Source: Micromonospora thermarum (GTDB taxonomy: Bacteria > Actinomycetota > Actinomycetes > Mycobacteriales > Micromonosporaceae). Taken from it: a stretch of 52,771 bases of DNA. A program made the translations under genes and the position numbers. Positions 24,621 through 32,449 of the stretch are shown here, one piece after another. The DNA lies in the NCBI RefSeq assembly GCF_012034245.1, contig NZ_JAATEO010000036.1, forward strand, positions 1 to 52,771. Direction: 5' to 3'. The notes under the pieces were generated by a model, which saw only the letters and a program-made list of their open reading frames with translations, was not told the DNA's origin and ran no database searches. Position 1 is the stretch's first letter; the number at the start of each line of letters is the position of its first letter.

Positions 24621-27091
24621 TGCTGTCCCCCTTCGGTGCTCCCGCGCTCCATCGGCACGGGCAATTCGGTGGTGTCCTCGGCCTCGGCCCGCCGGACCCC
24701 GCCGTACAGGCGGGACAGCATGCCGCCGACCGCCTCCGGATCCGGGTCGTGGCGTTGGGCCGGTTCCTCCGGCCGCGCCGACCGGGTGACGGCGGCGAGC
24801 TGCGCCATCGGCACCCGGACGGGCAGACCTCGGTCGTTGGTGCCGCCCGTGACCGGGACGGACGGCGGGGCGGCGGGCGCCTCGGCGCCCCTGGTGGGGC
24901 CCTGGCGCGTCCACCAGCCGCCGTCGGAGGGGCCGGGCGCGGCAGCCGCCGGGGCGAGCACGTCCTCGGCCCGTACCGGAACCCCGCGCGCCTGCCGCGG
25001 CACGGCGGCCTCCGGGCGCCGGCCGGCCACCGGCAGGTCCACCGGCCCCCGCGGGCCCCGGGCCGGCCCGGCCGGCTCCAGCTCGACGGCGGGCGCCGGG
25101 GCCAGCAGCTCCAGGGGCAGCCGGACGCGGGCCACCAGGCCGCTCTCCCCGGCGTGCAGCCGCACCTCGACGCCGAGGCGGGCGGCCAGGTGGCTGACCA
25201 CGAACAGACCCATGCGTTCCACGGTGGCGACGTCGGCGGCGGGCGGCGTGGCGAGGACGGCGTTCGCCTCCGCCAACGCCGTCGGGCTCATGCCGAGGCC
25301 GTGGTCGACGATCTCGACGAGCGCCCCGCGGGCCTCCTGGACGGCGATGACGTCGACCGTCGTGTCCGGACGCGAGAAGGCGGTGGCGTTCTCCAGCAGC
25401 TCGGCCAGCAGGTGGACGAGTTCGCCGATGGCGTGGCCGACGACGTGCAGGTCGGCCACCTCGTGGTGGCGGACCCGCTGGTACTGCTCGATCTCGGCGC
25501 TGGCGGCGAGGAGCACCGAGCCCAGACCGACCGGGCGGTTCCACCGGCGGGTCGACTCCGTGCCCGCCAGCACCAGCAGGCTCTCGTCGTTACGCCGCAT
25601 GCGGGCGGCGAGGTGGTCCAGCTTGAACAGGTTCTCCAGCTGGTCCGGGTCGTCCTCCTCGCGTTCCAGGTCGTCCAGCAGCTCCAGCTGCCGTTCGACG
25701 AGGACCTGGCTGCGACGGGCGAGGTTGACGAACATGGCGTTGACGTTGCGCCGCATCGTGGCCTGCTCGACGGCGACGCTGACCGCGCTGCGGTGCACCG
25801 CGACGAACGCCTCGGCCAGCTCGCCCATCTCGTCGAGCGACCGGACCACCGCCGGTGCCACGTCGATCGCCGGGACGCCACCGGTGACCGTCCGCAGCCG
25901 GTCCAGGGCCTCCGGCAGCTCGATCTGGGCAATGCGCAGGGCCTGGCTGCGCAGCAGACGCATCGACCGGGCGATGGACCGGCCGACCAGCAGCGAGATG
26001 AGCACCGCCCCCAGCAGCACCGCGACGACCACGCTGACGACCAGCAGCGTCGTCCGCAGCTGGGCGTCGCTCACCTCGTCGGCCTGCCGGACCGCCTCCT
26101 CCAGCACCGACGCCTCGACCTGCCGGAGCAGCTCCTGGCGCTGCTCGCTCGCCGCCCACCACTGGGTCGCCGAAAGCACCACCGGTGCGGCGCCGTCGCG
26201 TGGCAGGCTCTGCTCCTCCAGCCGGGTCGCCGCCACGAACGCCGGGTCCACGGAGGTCTCGTCGTACCGGCGGACCTGGTCGGTGGTGGCCGCGACCCGG
26301 AACGCGCCCAGCGCGGTCAGCTGCTGCGCCCGCAGGTCGGTCAGGAGGACCCGGTCCTCCACCCCGTAGCCGCCGGCACGGGCCGCCTCGTAGAGCTGGG
26401 CGCGCACCCGCGAGGTCAACTCCTTGACGCGGGCGAGTTGGACGTAGCGCAGGACCGCGTCGCCGAGCGCGGGCCGGTCCTCGCCGGGGTTCGGCTCCGC
26501 CAGCAGGTTGAGCAGCGCGTCGACCACCCGGTTGTACGCGCCGAGGATCGTGTCGGTGCCGAGGACATCCTGCGGCACCGCCGTCCGGACCGCCAGCACC
26601 TGCTCGTACGCCTCCTGCACCTCGGAGTACGCGACCCGCCACGCCCCGTCGGCATCCGCGAGCGGGGCGGCGGCGCGGGCGAGCTCGCTCATCGCCCGGT
26701 CGCTCACCGCGTGCAGCGGGGTGAGCGCGAGCACGGCGGCGTTCGGGTCGGCCGCGTCGCCGGCCCGCCGCAGCGCACCCAGCTCGCCGGCGGAGCGGTC
26801 GCGCTCCTGCTGGAGCTGGTGGACGGCGGCGGTGATCTCCCGGCCGACGCCGACCTGCTCGGCGAAGTCGCCCAGCGCCGTGGTCCGCCCGACCAGGCTC
26901 TGCGTCTGCACGGCGGCCAGCACCAGGAACGCCAGCGAGGGGATCACCAGCACGGTGGCGAGCTTCGTGCGGATGCGCCAGTCGCGCAGGCGCAGCGCGG
27001 ACCGCCGTCGGTGGGGCACGACCCGGACGTCGAACCGGCGCCGGCGGTGGCTCGACACCGCGCTCTGCGCCGGCTCCGGACCTGCCCCCAC
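24617..27091 (-). CDS. Nitrate-sensor-type histidine kinase-like protein (CvnA-like)
   Basis: The GTG at 27091 is chosen because GGGAGG lies just upstream; the frame is open to 27166. The 824-residue protein has a basic N-terminus, a membrane helix (about 48-70), an extracellular nitrate/sensor-like helical domain, a second helix near 347-370 with HAMP, a coiled region, and a HATPase domain (about 540-667) with the N box ELLENATAF and G boxes DHGLGMS and GLFVVSHLA. The last ~150 residues are Pro/Ala-rich and probably disordered. No standard phospho-acceptor box is obvious, as in other CvnA proteins. It overlaps the roadblock gene by four bases. Confidence 0.9.
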   Translation of the reverse strand: MGAGPEPAQSAVSSHRRRRFDVRVVPHRRRSALRLRDWRIRTKLATVLVIPSLAFLVLAAVQTQSLVGRTTALGDFAEQVGVGREITAAVHQLQQERDRSAGELGALRRAGDAADPNAAVLALTPLHAVSDRAMSELARAAAPLADADGAWRVAYSEVQEAYEQVLAVRTAVPQDVLGTDTILGAYNRVVDALLNLLAEPNPGEDRPALGDAVLRYVQLARVKELTSRVRAQLYEAARAGGYGVEDRVLLTDLRAQQLTALGAFRVAATTDQVRRYDETSVDPAFVAATRLEEQSLPRDGAAPVVLSATQWWAASEQRQELLRQVEASVLEEAVRQADEVSDAQLRTTLLVVSVVVAVLLGAVLISLLVGRSIARSMRLLRSQALRIAQIELPEALDRLRTVTGGVPAIDVAPAVVRSLDEMGELAEAFVAVHRSAVSVAVEQATMRRNVNAMFVNLARRSQVLVERQLELLDDLEREEDDPDQLENLFKLDHLAARMRRNDESLLVLAGTESTRRWNRPVGLGSVLLAASAEIEQYQRVRHHEVADLHVVGHAIGELVHLLAELLENATAFSRPDTTVDVIAVQEARGALVEIVDHGLGMSPTALAEANAVLATPPAADVATVERMGLFVVSHLAARLGVEVRLHAGESGLVARVRLPLELLAPAPAVELEPAGPARGPRGPVDLPVAGRRPEAAVPRQARGVPVRAEDVLAPAAAAPGPSDGGWWTRQGPTRGAEAPAAPPSVPVTGGTNDRGLPVRVPMAQLAAVTRSARPEEPAQRHDPDPEAVGGMLSRLYGGVRRAEAEDTTELPVPMERGSTEGGQQ

Positions 27092-27187
27092 GCGTGCCTC
27101 CCACTTGTCCCGTTCCTCACACCCGAGGAGCGGAGTCCATCCAACCAGCCCCGCGAGCTGTGTCAACGTCCCGGGACCAGCTGCGAC

Positions 27188-28567
27188 TCAGGAAGGTGAG
27201 GCGGTGTCGTCCGTCCGGCCGATGTCGGCGAGCCGTGTGGCGTCGCCGACCCGACCCAGCGCGACGAGGGCCGCACCCGTCGCGCCGATCTCCGGATTCC
27301 GCTGGTGCCACACCGGCCGGGGCGCCAGCACCGCGCCGAAGGCCGTCCGCCACCACCGGGACGCGGCCAGCGCGCCTCCACCGAGGACAACCTCGACCGA
27401 ACCGTCCACCCGGGACTCCAACAGCGCCAGATCCGCCGCGACCAGGTCGCAGAGGCCACGCATCAACCCGGCGAGGATCTCCACCGAGGTCGTTCCGAAG
27501 CTCAGCCCGCGCACGTCGCCCGAGCCGGCCGGCGCGACGCCCGGCGGCCGGTCACCACCGAATCGGACGTTCGCCGGCGGCCCGCCGTCGACGGGGACCA
27601 GCGCCAGGGCCTCGTCGAGCGCGGGCCCCTCCGGCAGGCGCAGCTCCCGGTTCGCCCAGGCGAACAGGTTGCCCCCGGAGGAGTACGCGGCGCCGGTGAC
27701 CACGTGGTCGTGGTCCACCCGGTACCGCCACAGCTTCGGCGACAGAGGGGGCGGTGGGGCTCCCGCCGGGAGGGCCTCGACCATCCGGACCGCCGCCGAG
27801 GTGCCCACGGTCACCGCCACCCGGGTCGGGTCGACGCAGCCGGAGCCGACGTTGGACGCCGCGCCGTCGCCCACCGGCGCGGCCCAGCCCACGTCGGCGA
27901 GCTGCGGCCACCGGCGCGCGTGCTCCGGGCGCAGTCGCCCGCGCCAACCGGCCGGCGCCAGCTCGGGCAGGTCCCCGGCGCGCGCGCCGGCCAGCGCGCA
28001 CGCCTCCGGGTCCCAGTCGAGCGTGCGCAGGTCGAGCAGGCCGGTGCCGGAGGCCTGCGACAACGACATGGGAGCGGCGTCGAGCAGCACGCCGAGGACG
28101 TACTCGGCCAGGCCGGCGAAGCGGGCGACGCGGCCGCCGGACCGGTCCCGCAGCCAGGGCAGCCGCATCGTCCAGTAACAGCGGTGCCACCACGTGCCCG
28201 TGCGCTGGTGGAAGGCGTCCGGGTCGGCCGGACCGGCCGCGCCCGGTGCCGGCTCCGGTCGCGTGTCCAGCCAGGTCAGCACCGGCCCCAGCGGTGTCCC
28301 GTCGTGGTCCAGGGGAACCACCGAGTGCCACTGCGCGGAGGTCGCCACCAGCTGGACGGCGCGCAGGTGGCCGCCCGCCGCCAGCTCGTCCAGGCACTCG
28401 GCCAGGCAGGCCAGGTAGCCCTCGGCGTCCAGGGTGCCGGCGCCGTCCTCGCCGACCGTCAGGACGACCCGGCGCCGGGCCAGCGCCCCGGGCAGCGGCC
28501 GGGCGTCGGCGTCCAGCACGAGGCCGCGTACCGAGGAGGTGCCCAGGTCGAGCGCGAGAATCTTCAT
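27188..28567 (-). CDS. FGGY-family carbohydrate kinase
   Basis: This 459-residue kinase has the FGGY N-lobe start KILALDLGTSSVRGLVLD (phosphate 1) and C-lobe signatures including VAVTVGTSAAVR and VVLGGGALAASRWWRTAFG (adenosine-binding region). It phosphorylates a sugar or sugar acid using ATP; resemblance is to gluconate/xylulose kinases, but the substrate cannot be fixed. The ATG at 28567 is the only sensible start. It is divergent from the Trp leader and phzE, with about 88 bases between the two start regions. No transporter or dehydrogenase is linked to it here. Confidence 0.85.
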   Translation of the reverse strand: MKILALDLGTSSVRGLVLDADARPLPGALARRRVVLTVGEDGAGTLDAEGYLACLAECLDELAAGGHLRAVQLVATSAQWHSVVPLDHDGTPLGPVLTWLDTRPEPAPGAAGPADPDAFHQRTGTWWHRCYWTMRLPWLRDRSGGRVARFAGLAEYVLGVLLDAAPMSLSQASGTGLLDLRTLDWDPEACALAGARAGDLPELAPAGWRGRLRPEHARRWPQLADVGWAAPVGDGAASNVGSGCVDPTRVAVTVGTSAAVRMVEALPAGAPPPPLSPKLWRYRVDHDHVVTGAAYSSGGNLFAWANRELRLPEGPALDEALALVPVDGGPPANVRFGGDRPPGVAPAGSGDVRGLSFGTTSVEILAGLMRGLCDLVAADLALLESRVDGSVEVVLGGGALAASRWWRTAFGAVLAPRPVWHQRNPEIGATGAALVALGRVGDATRLADIGRTDDTASPS

Positions 28568-28654
28568 CGCCGGTCACGTTATCCGGCCCGTCGGCCTCCC
28601 GCCGCCTGACGCGTCCGGCTTCCGCCCGGGGCGGGGACCGCGTAGGGTGGGCGC

Positions 28655-28714
28655 ATGCTCGCGCACTTGTCCTGCTGGTGGCCCGCCGACCCGGCGGCCA
28701 TCCCCCGCGCGTAG
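28655..28714 (+). CDS. Trp-rich leader peptide
   Basis: A 19-codon frame reads MLAHLSCWWPADPAAIPRA, with adjacent Trp codons at 28676-28681, and ends 91 bases before phzE. It resembles the trpE leader peptides of streptomycetes in length, in the HxxxWW core and in the PAAx tail. Its role is to sense charged tRNA-Trp by ribosome stalling. Confidence 0.85.
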   Translation: MLAHLSCWWPADPAAIPRA

Positions 28715-28746
28715 CTTCCCACGCGGCCGCCCGACGAGGCGGCCGC
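28683..28746 (+). promoter_or_regulatory. Tryptophan attenuator (mutually exclusive hairpins)
   Basis: Segment 1 (CCGCC, 28683-28687) can pair with segment 2 (GGCGG, 28693-28697). Segment 2 extended (GGCGGCC, 28693-28699) can instead pair with segment 3 (GGCCGCC, 28725-28731). Segment 3 (28723-28731) can also pair with segment 4 (GGCGGCCGC, 28738-28746) as a 9-bp terminator-like stem. A ribosome stalled on the two Trp codons would cover segment 1, freeing 2 to pair with 3 and allow phzE transcription. Confidence 0.8.
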
Positions 28747-28805
28747 CGGTCTCATCCGGGCACCCCGACCGCCCCGCCGGGCGGCACCGGCCCCGAGGAG
28801 ACCCG

Positions 28806-30719
28806 ATGACCGACCTTCCCGAGCTGCTCGACGCCGTCACCGCCGGCGTCGATCCCGGCCCGTTCGCGCTCGTCCGCCGCGAGGGCGCCGACCACCTGGA
28901 CCTGTTCACCGGAACGGTGGACGTGGTGCAGCGGCTCGCCGACATCCCCCTGCCGGACGGGGCGCCCGGGCCCCGCACGCTGGCGCTGGTGCCGTACCGG
29001 CAGGTCACCGAGCGGGGCTTCGCCTGCGTCGACGACGGCGCCCCGCTGGAGTGCCTGGCCGTCGACCGGCACGTCCGGGTCGACCTCGCCACGGCGGTGG
29101 ACGCGCTGCCCGCCGAGCCGGTGGTCACCACCGGCGCCCGGTTCGACATCTCCGACGACGAGTACGCCGCCACCGTGGGTCGGGTCCTGGCCGAGGAGAT
29201 CGGCCGTGGGGAGGGCGCCAACTTCGTCATCCACCGCACCCTGCACGCCTCCGTGCAGGGCCCGCCGCTGCGGGCGGCGCTGGCGGCCCTGCGGTCGCTG
29301 CTGCTGCGGGAGCGCGGCGCGTACTGGACCTTCGTCGTGCACACCGGCACCCGCACCCTGGTCGGGGCGAGCCCGGAGCGGCACGTCAGCGTCGACGACG
29401 GGCTGGTCATGATGAACCCGATCAGCGGCACCTTCCGGCACACCGGCGCCGCGGCCGACCGCGCCGCCCTGCTGCGCTTTCTCGCCGACCCGAAGGAGGT
29501 CGAGGAGCTGTACATGGTGCTCGACGAGGAGCTGAAGATGATGGCCACCGTCGCCGACCGGGGTGGGCAGGTCGTCGGGCCGTACCTGAAGGAGATGTCG
29601 CACCTCGCGCACACCGAGTACCTGCTCGCCGGCCGCGGCTCGAAGGACGTCCGGGAGGTGCTGCGGGAGACGATGTTCGCGCCGACGGTGACGGGCAGCC
29701 CGATGGAGAACGCCTGCCGGGTCATCGCCCGGCACGAGCGCACCGGCCGCCGGTACTACGCGGGGGTGCTGGCGCTGCTCGGCCGGGACGAGGCCGGCCG
29801 GCAGACGCTGGACGCGCCGATCCTGATCCGGACCGCCGAGCTCTCCCCCGCCGGTGAGCTGCGCGTGCCGGTCGGGGCGACGCTGGTCCGCCACTCGACC
29901 CCCGAGGGGGAGGTGGCCGAGACCCACGCCAAGGCCGCCGGTGTCCTCGCCGCGCTGGGTCTCGGGCCGCAGGCGCCCGTACCGGTCCCGGGTTCGCTGA
30001 GCCGCCTCGCCGACGACCCCGACGTACGCGCGGCGCTGGCGGCCCGTAACGCGCCGCTGGCCCGGTTCTGGCTCGACCAGCGGCCGGCTGACGCCCCCGG
30101 GCGCCCCGGGCTGGCCGGCCGCCGCGCGCTGATCGTCGACGGGGAGGACACGTTCACCGGCATGCTCGCCCACCAGTTGCGGGCACTGGGCCTCACCGTG
30201 GACCTGCGTGCCTGGGACGCGCCGGGCGCCGTGGACGGGTACGACCTCGTCGTCGTCGGCCCCGGCCCGGGCGATCCGAGGGACCTGACCGAGCCGAAGA
30301 TGGCGGCGATGCGGGGGCTGCTGGCGGGGCTGCTCGCCGCCGGCCGGCCGACCCTGGCGGTGTGCCTGGGCCACCAGCTGCTCTGCGGCCTGCTGGGGCT
30401 GCCCCTGCACCGCCGGGACGCGCCCTACCAGGGCCTGCAACGGGCGGTACCGCTCTTCGGGGCCCGCCAGCGGGTCGGCTTCTACTCCACGTTCACGGCC
30501 CGGGCGGACGCCGACCGGCTGGACACCCCGTACGGGCCGGTGGAGGTGGCCCGCGACGCCGCCGACGGTGCGGTGCACGCGCTGCGCGGCACGGGCGTGG
30601 CCGGCGTGCAGTTCCACCCCGAGTCGGTGCTCAGCGCGGACGGAGTGGACGTCCTCGCCGAACTGCTCGGCGGGCTGCTGCCCGCACCGAGCGCGCCGCC
30701 GGCGGCGACCCGCGCATAG
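28806..30719 (+). CDS. phzE: ADIC / anthranilate synthase, PhzE type (fused synthase and amidotransferase)
   Basis: The ATG follows GAGGAG and gives 637 residues, the length of PhzE. The N-terminal part is a chorismate-binding domain with PhzE-like blocks (GEGANFVIHR, GASPERHVS, MNPISGTFRH, ELYMVLDEELKMMA, TVTGSPMENACR, YYAGVLAL). The C-terminal part (from about residue 435) is a class I glutamine amidotransferase with C520 (VCLGHQ), H604 and E606 (QFHPES). PhzE makes 2-amino-2-desoxyisochorismate from chorismate and glutamine for phenazines and related compounds. No other phenazine gene is in the window. A Trp attenuator precedes it. Anthranilate synthase activity is the main alternative. 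Confidence 0.88.
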   Translation: MTDLPELLDAVTAGVDPGPFALVRREGADHLDLFTGTVDVVQRLADIPLPDGAPGPRTLALVPYRQVTERGFACVDDGAPLECLAVDRHVRVDLATAVDALPAEPVVTTGARFDISDDEYAATVGRVLAEEIGRGEGANFVIHRTLHASVQGPPLRAALAALRSLLLRERGAYWTFVVHTGTRTLVGASPERHVSVDDGLVMMNPISGTFRHTGAAADRAALLRFLADPKEVEELYMVLDEELKMMATVADRGGQVVGPYLKEMSHLAHTEYLLAGRGSKDVREVLRETMFAPTVTGSPMENACRVIARHERTGRRYYAGVLALLGRDEAGRQTLDAPILIRTAELSPAGELRVPVGATLVRHSTPEGEVAETHAKAAGVLAALGLGPQAPVPVPGSLSRLADDPDVRAALAARNAPLARFWLDQRPADAPGRPGLAGRRALIVDGEDTFTGMLAHQLRALGLTVDLRAWDAPGAVDGYDLVVVGPGPGDPRDLTEPKMAAMRGLLAGLLAAGRPTLAVCLGHQLLCGLLGLPLHRRDAPYQGLQRAVPLFGARQRVGFYSTFTARADADRLDTPYGPVEVARDAADGAVHALRGTGVAGVQFHPESVLSADGVDVLAELLGGLLPAPSAPPAATRA

Positions 30720-30745
30720 CGTCGCCCCGCCGGGGTACAGGTGGC

Positions 30746-30800
30746 GACGACCGGCGCTGTCGGGCGGGCTGAGAGCCTCCGCTCGGCACCGCCGGTCGTC
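30746..30800. terminator. Hairpin between phzE and wrbA
   Basis: GACGACCGGCG (30746-30756) pairs perfectly with CGCCGGTCGTC (30790-30800). The stem lies just after the phzE stop and just before the convergent wrbA stop, so it can serve both. Confidence 0.65.
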
Positions 30801-30804
30801 CGGG

Positions 30805-31422
30805 TCAGGCGGCCAGGCCCTTCTTCAGGGCGGTGCCGATCTCCACGGCGCGCCGGGCGGTGAGCGCCGCCGCGCCCAGCGCGAGGCTGTCCGGCGCGAT
30901 CTCGCCGTTGTTGCTGGTGTGCGACGCGCCGTACGGGTTGCCGGCGACGAACTGGCTCGGGTCGGTGTACGCGGGGGTGACCACGACCCCGCCCCAGTGG
31001 TAGAAGACCGTGAACAGCGAGGTGAGCGTCGTCTCCTGGCCGCCGTGCGAGGTGGCCGTCGAGGTGAAGGCGGAATAGACCTTGTTGGTCAGTGCGCCCT
31101 GCGCCCACAACGGTCCGGTGGTGTCGATGAACTGCTTGAGCTGGGCGGCGATCATGCCGTACCGGGTGGGTGAGCCGAAGATCACCACATCGGCCCAGGA
31201 GATGTCGTCCAGTTGGGCCTCGGGCACGCCCTGGGTCTCCAGGTGGTGCGCCTGCCAGCCGGAGTTGGAGCGGATCGCCTCGTCCGGCGCCAGCTCGCGC
31301 ACCTTGCGCAGCCGCACCTCGGCGCCGGCGTCGCCGGCGGCCTCGCACACCGCCTGAGCCAACTGGTACGTGATGCTGGTCGCGCTGTAATAGATCACCG
31401 CGACGTTCGTCCGGGCAGCCAT
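30805..31422 (-). CDS. wrbA: NAD(P)H:quinone oxidoreductase, WrbA type
   Basis: This 205-residue flavodoxin-like protein has the FMN phosphate loop VIYYSATSITYQLA, GSPTRYGMIAAQLKQFID, and SHGGQETTLTSLFTVFYHWGGVVV, all WrbA signatures. It reduces quinones by two electrons, using FMN and NAD(P)H, which avoids semiquinone stress. The ATG at 31422 is preceded by GAGGAAGA. It converges with phzE; whether its function is linked to aromatic metabolism is only suggestive. Confidence 0.93.
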   Translation of the reverse strand: MAARTNVAVIYYSATSITYQLAQAVCEAAGDAGAEVRLRKVRELAPDEAIRSNSGWQAHHLETQGVPEAQLDDISWADVVIFGSPTRYGMIAAQLKQFIDTTGPLWAQGALTNKVYSAFTSTATSHGGQETTLTSLFTVFYHWGGVVVTPAYTDPSQFVAGNPYGASHTSNNGEIAPDSLALGAAALTARRAVEIGTALKKGLAA

Positions 31423-31521
31423 CGGATGTCTTCCTCCTCAACGATCGAGCCAGCCCGGCCGTCTACCCGGCAGTTGCGGGGGCAAACGCCGCCGACCGGG
31501 ACGGAATGGCATGCTCGTCCG

Positions 31522-31716
31522 GTGGAGGTCCGCGACGCCGCACCCGACGACTGGCCCGGCATCTGGCCGTTCCTGCGTGAGATCGTGGCGGCCGGTGAGA
31601 CGTACACCTGGCCCCGGGACGTCGACGAGGAGCGGGCCCGCCGGCGCGGGATCCTGGTCGCACCGGTGCGGGCGGGCGACCCCGGGCCGGTGCACCAGAA
31701 CGGGGGATCGCGCTAG
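31522..31716 (+). pseudogene. GNAT acetyltransferase, N-terminal remnant
   Basis: A GTG begins VEVRDAAPDDWPGIWPFLRE and goes on with ETYTWPRDVDEERAR, the first helices of a GNAT domain. The acetyl-CoA-binding half is missing. After about 43 residues the sequence no longer resembles GNAT proteins, and the stop (TAG at 31714-31716) lies in the CTAG at the edge of the palindromic element. It is a broken gene. Confidence 0.7.
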
Positions 31717-31882
31717 GGCCTGTCCTGCCGATCATGTCGAGCCGAGGCGAGGTCCAGGCGGCGATCCGGCAAGGCGGAGATTCGTCCGGATACCGGTGTC
31801 GTATCCGGACGAATCTCCAACGCCGCCGGGCGTCGTCTGGATCCGCCGCAGGCCGACTGATGATCGGCAGGACAGGCCCTAG
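31713..31882. mobile_element. 170-bp foldback MITE-like palindromic element
   Basis: Outer arms of 23 bases match perfectly as inverted repeats (CTAGGGCCTGTCCTGCCGAT at 31713 onwards and its complement ending at 31882). Inner arms GGAGATTCGTCCGGATAC (31776-31793) and GTATCCGGACGAATCTCC (31801-31818) are also perfect, around a 7-base loop. The bases between these arms are roughly complementary too, so the whole element can fold on itself. It has no gene. The CTAG at both ends fits a 4-base target duplication of the kind made by IS5-type transposases. Confidence 0.8.
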
Positions 31883-31938
31883 GCCGGCCCTGTGCCGGCG
31901 AAGCGCGATCCGGGGCTCCGCCCCGTACCGCCCGGCGG

Positions 31939-32325
31939 TCACTCGTCCAGGCGGTCCCGCAGGTCGTCCACCTGCTGCTGCAGCCGGTCCACCGCCGCCT
32001 CGTTGTTGATGACGGTGGTCATCCCGGCGGTGAGTGCCAACCCGATCAGGACGGCCAGGGCACTGAGCACCAGACCGCCGATCGCGACACCCCGGCCGGT
32101 CACCTCCGGACGGCGGGACATCCGCAGCGCGACGATGCCGAGGATGACGCCGATGATGCCGAGCACCACACCGACCGGTGCCAGCACCGCGATCAGCACG
32201 CTGAACAGCCCGGCCACCCCGAACACGAGCGCGAAGGTGGCCGCCGCGCTGGTCTTCGCCCCGGCACCGCCCCGGGTCCGGGTCGGCGCGCCGGCGCCAC
32301 GGACCGGTTCACTTGACGCAGTCAT
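31939..32325 (-). CDS. DUF4190-like small membrane protein with C-terminal coiled coil
   Basis: The 128-residue product has a basic, Ala/Gly-rich N-terminus, two or three membrane helices (about 30-60 and 80-105) with the DUF4190 pattern GVVLGIIGVILGIVAL and RRPEVTGRGVAIGGLVLS, and a short C-terminal coiled coil (VDRLQQQVDDLRDRLDE). Function is unknown. The start is ATG at 32325. It diverges from the AlkZ-like gene. Confidence 0.8.
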   Translation of the reverse strand: MTASSEPVRGAGAPTRTRGGAGAKTSAAATFALVFGVAGLFSVLIAVLAPVGVVLGIIGVILGIVALRMSRRPEVTGRGVAIGGLVLSALAVLIGLALTAGMTTVINNEAAVDRLQQQVDDLRDRLDE

Positions 32326-32449
32326 GTCGCTCCCTCCCGCACGCTGGGTGCGCGTACTCCACCCGTCGCATCCCCCCTCCCACCTGGCTTATGCGCACTG
32401 TCGGTTGGTGCCCGTACGCTGGCGGCCACCCCAGCGACAGAGGAGCCGG

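Noticed and set aside
30730..30800. Possible TPP riboswitch (CTGAGA motif)
   Set aside because: The other conserved TPP elements are missing, and the region is a terminator stem between convergent genes.
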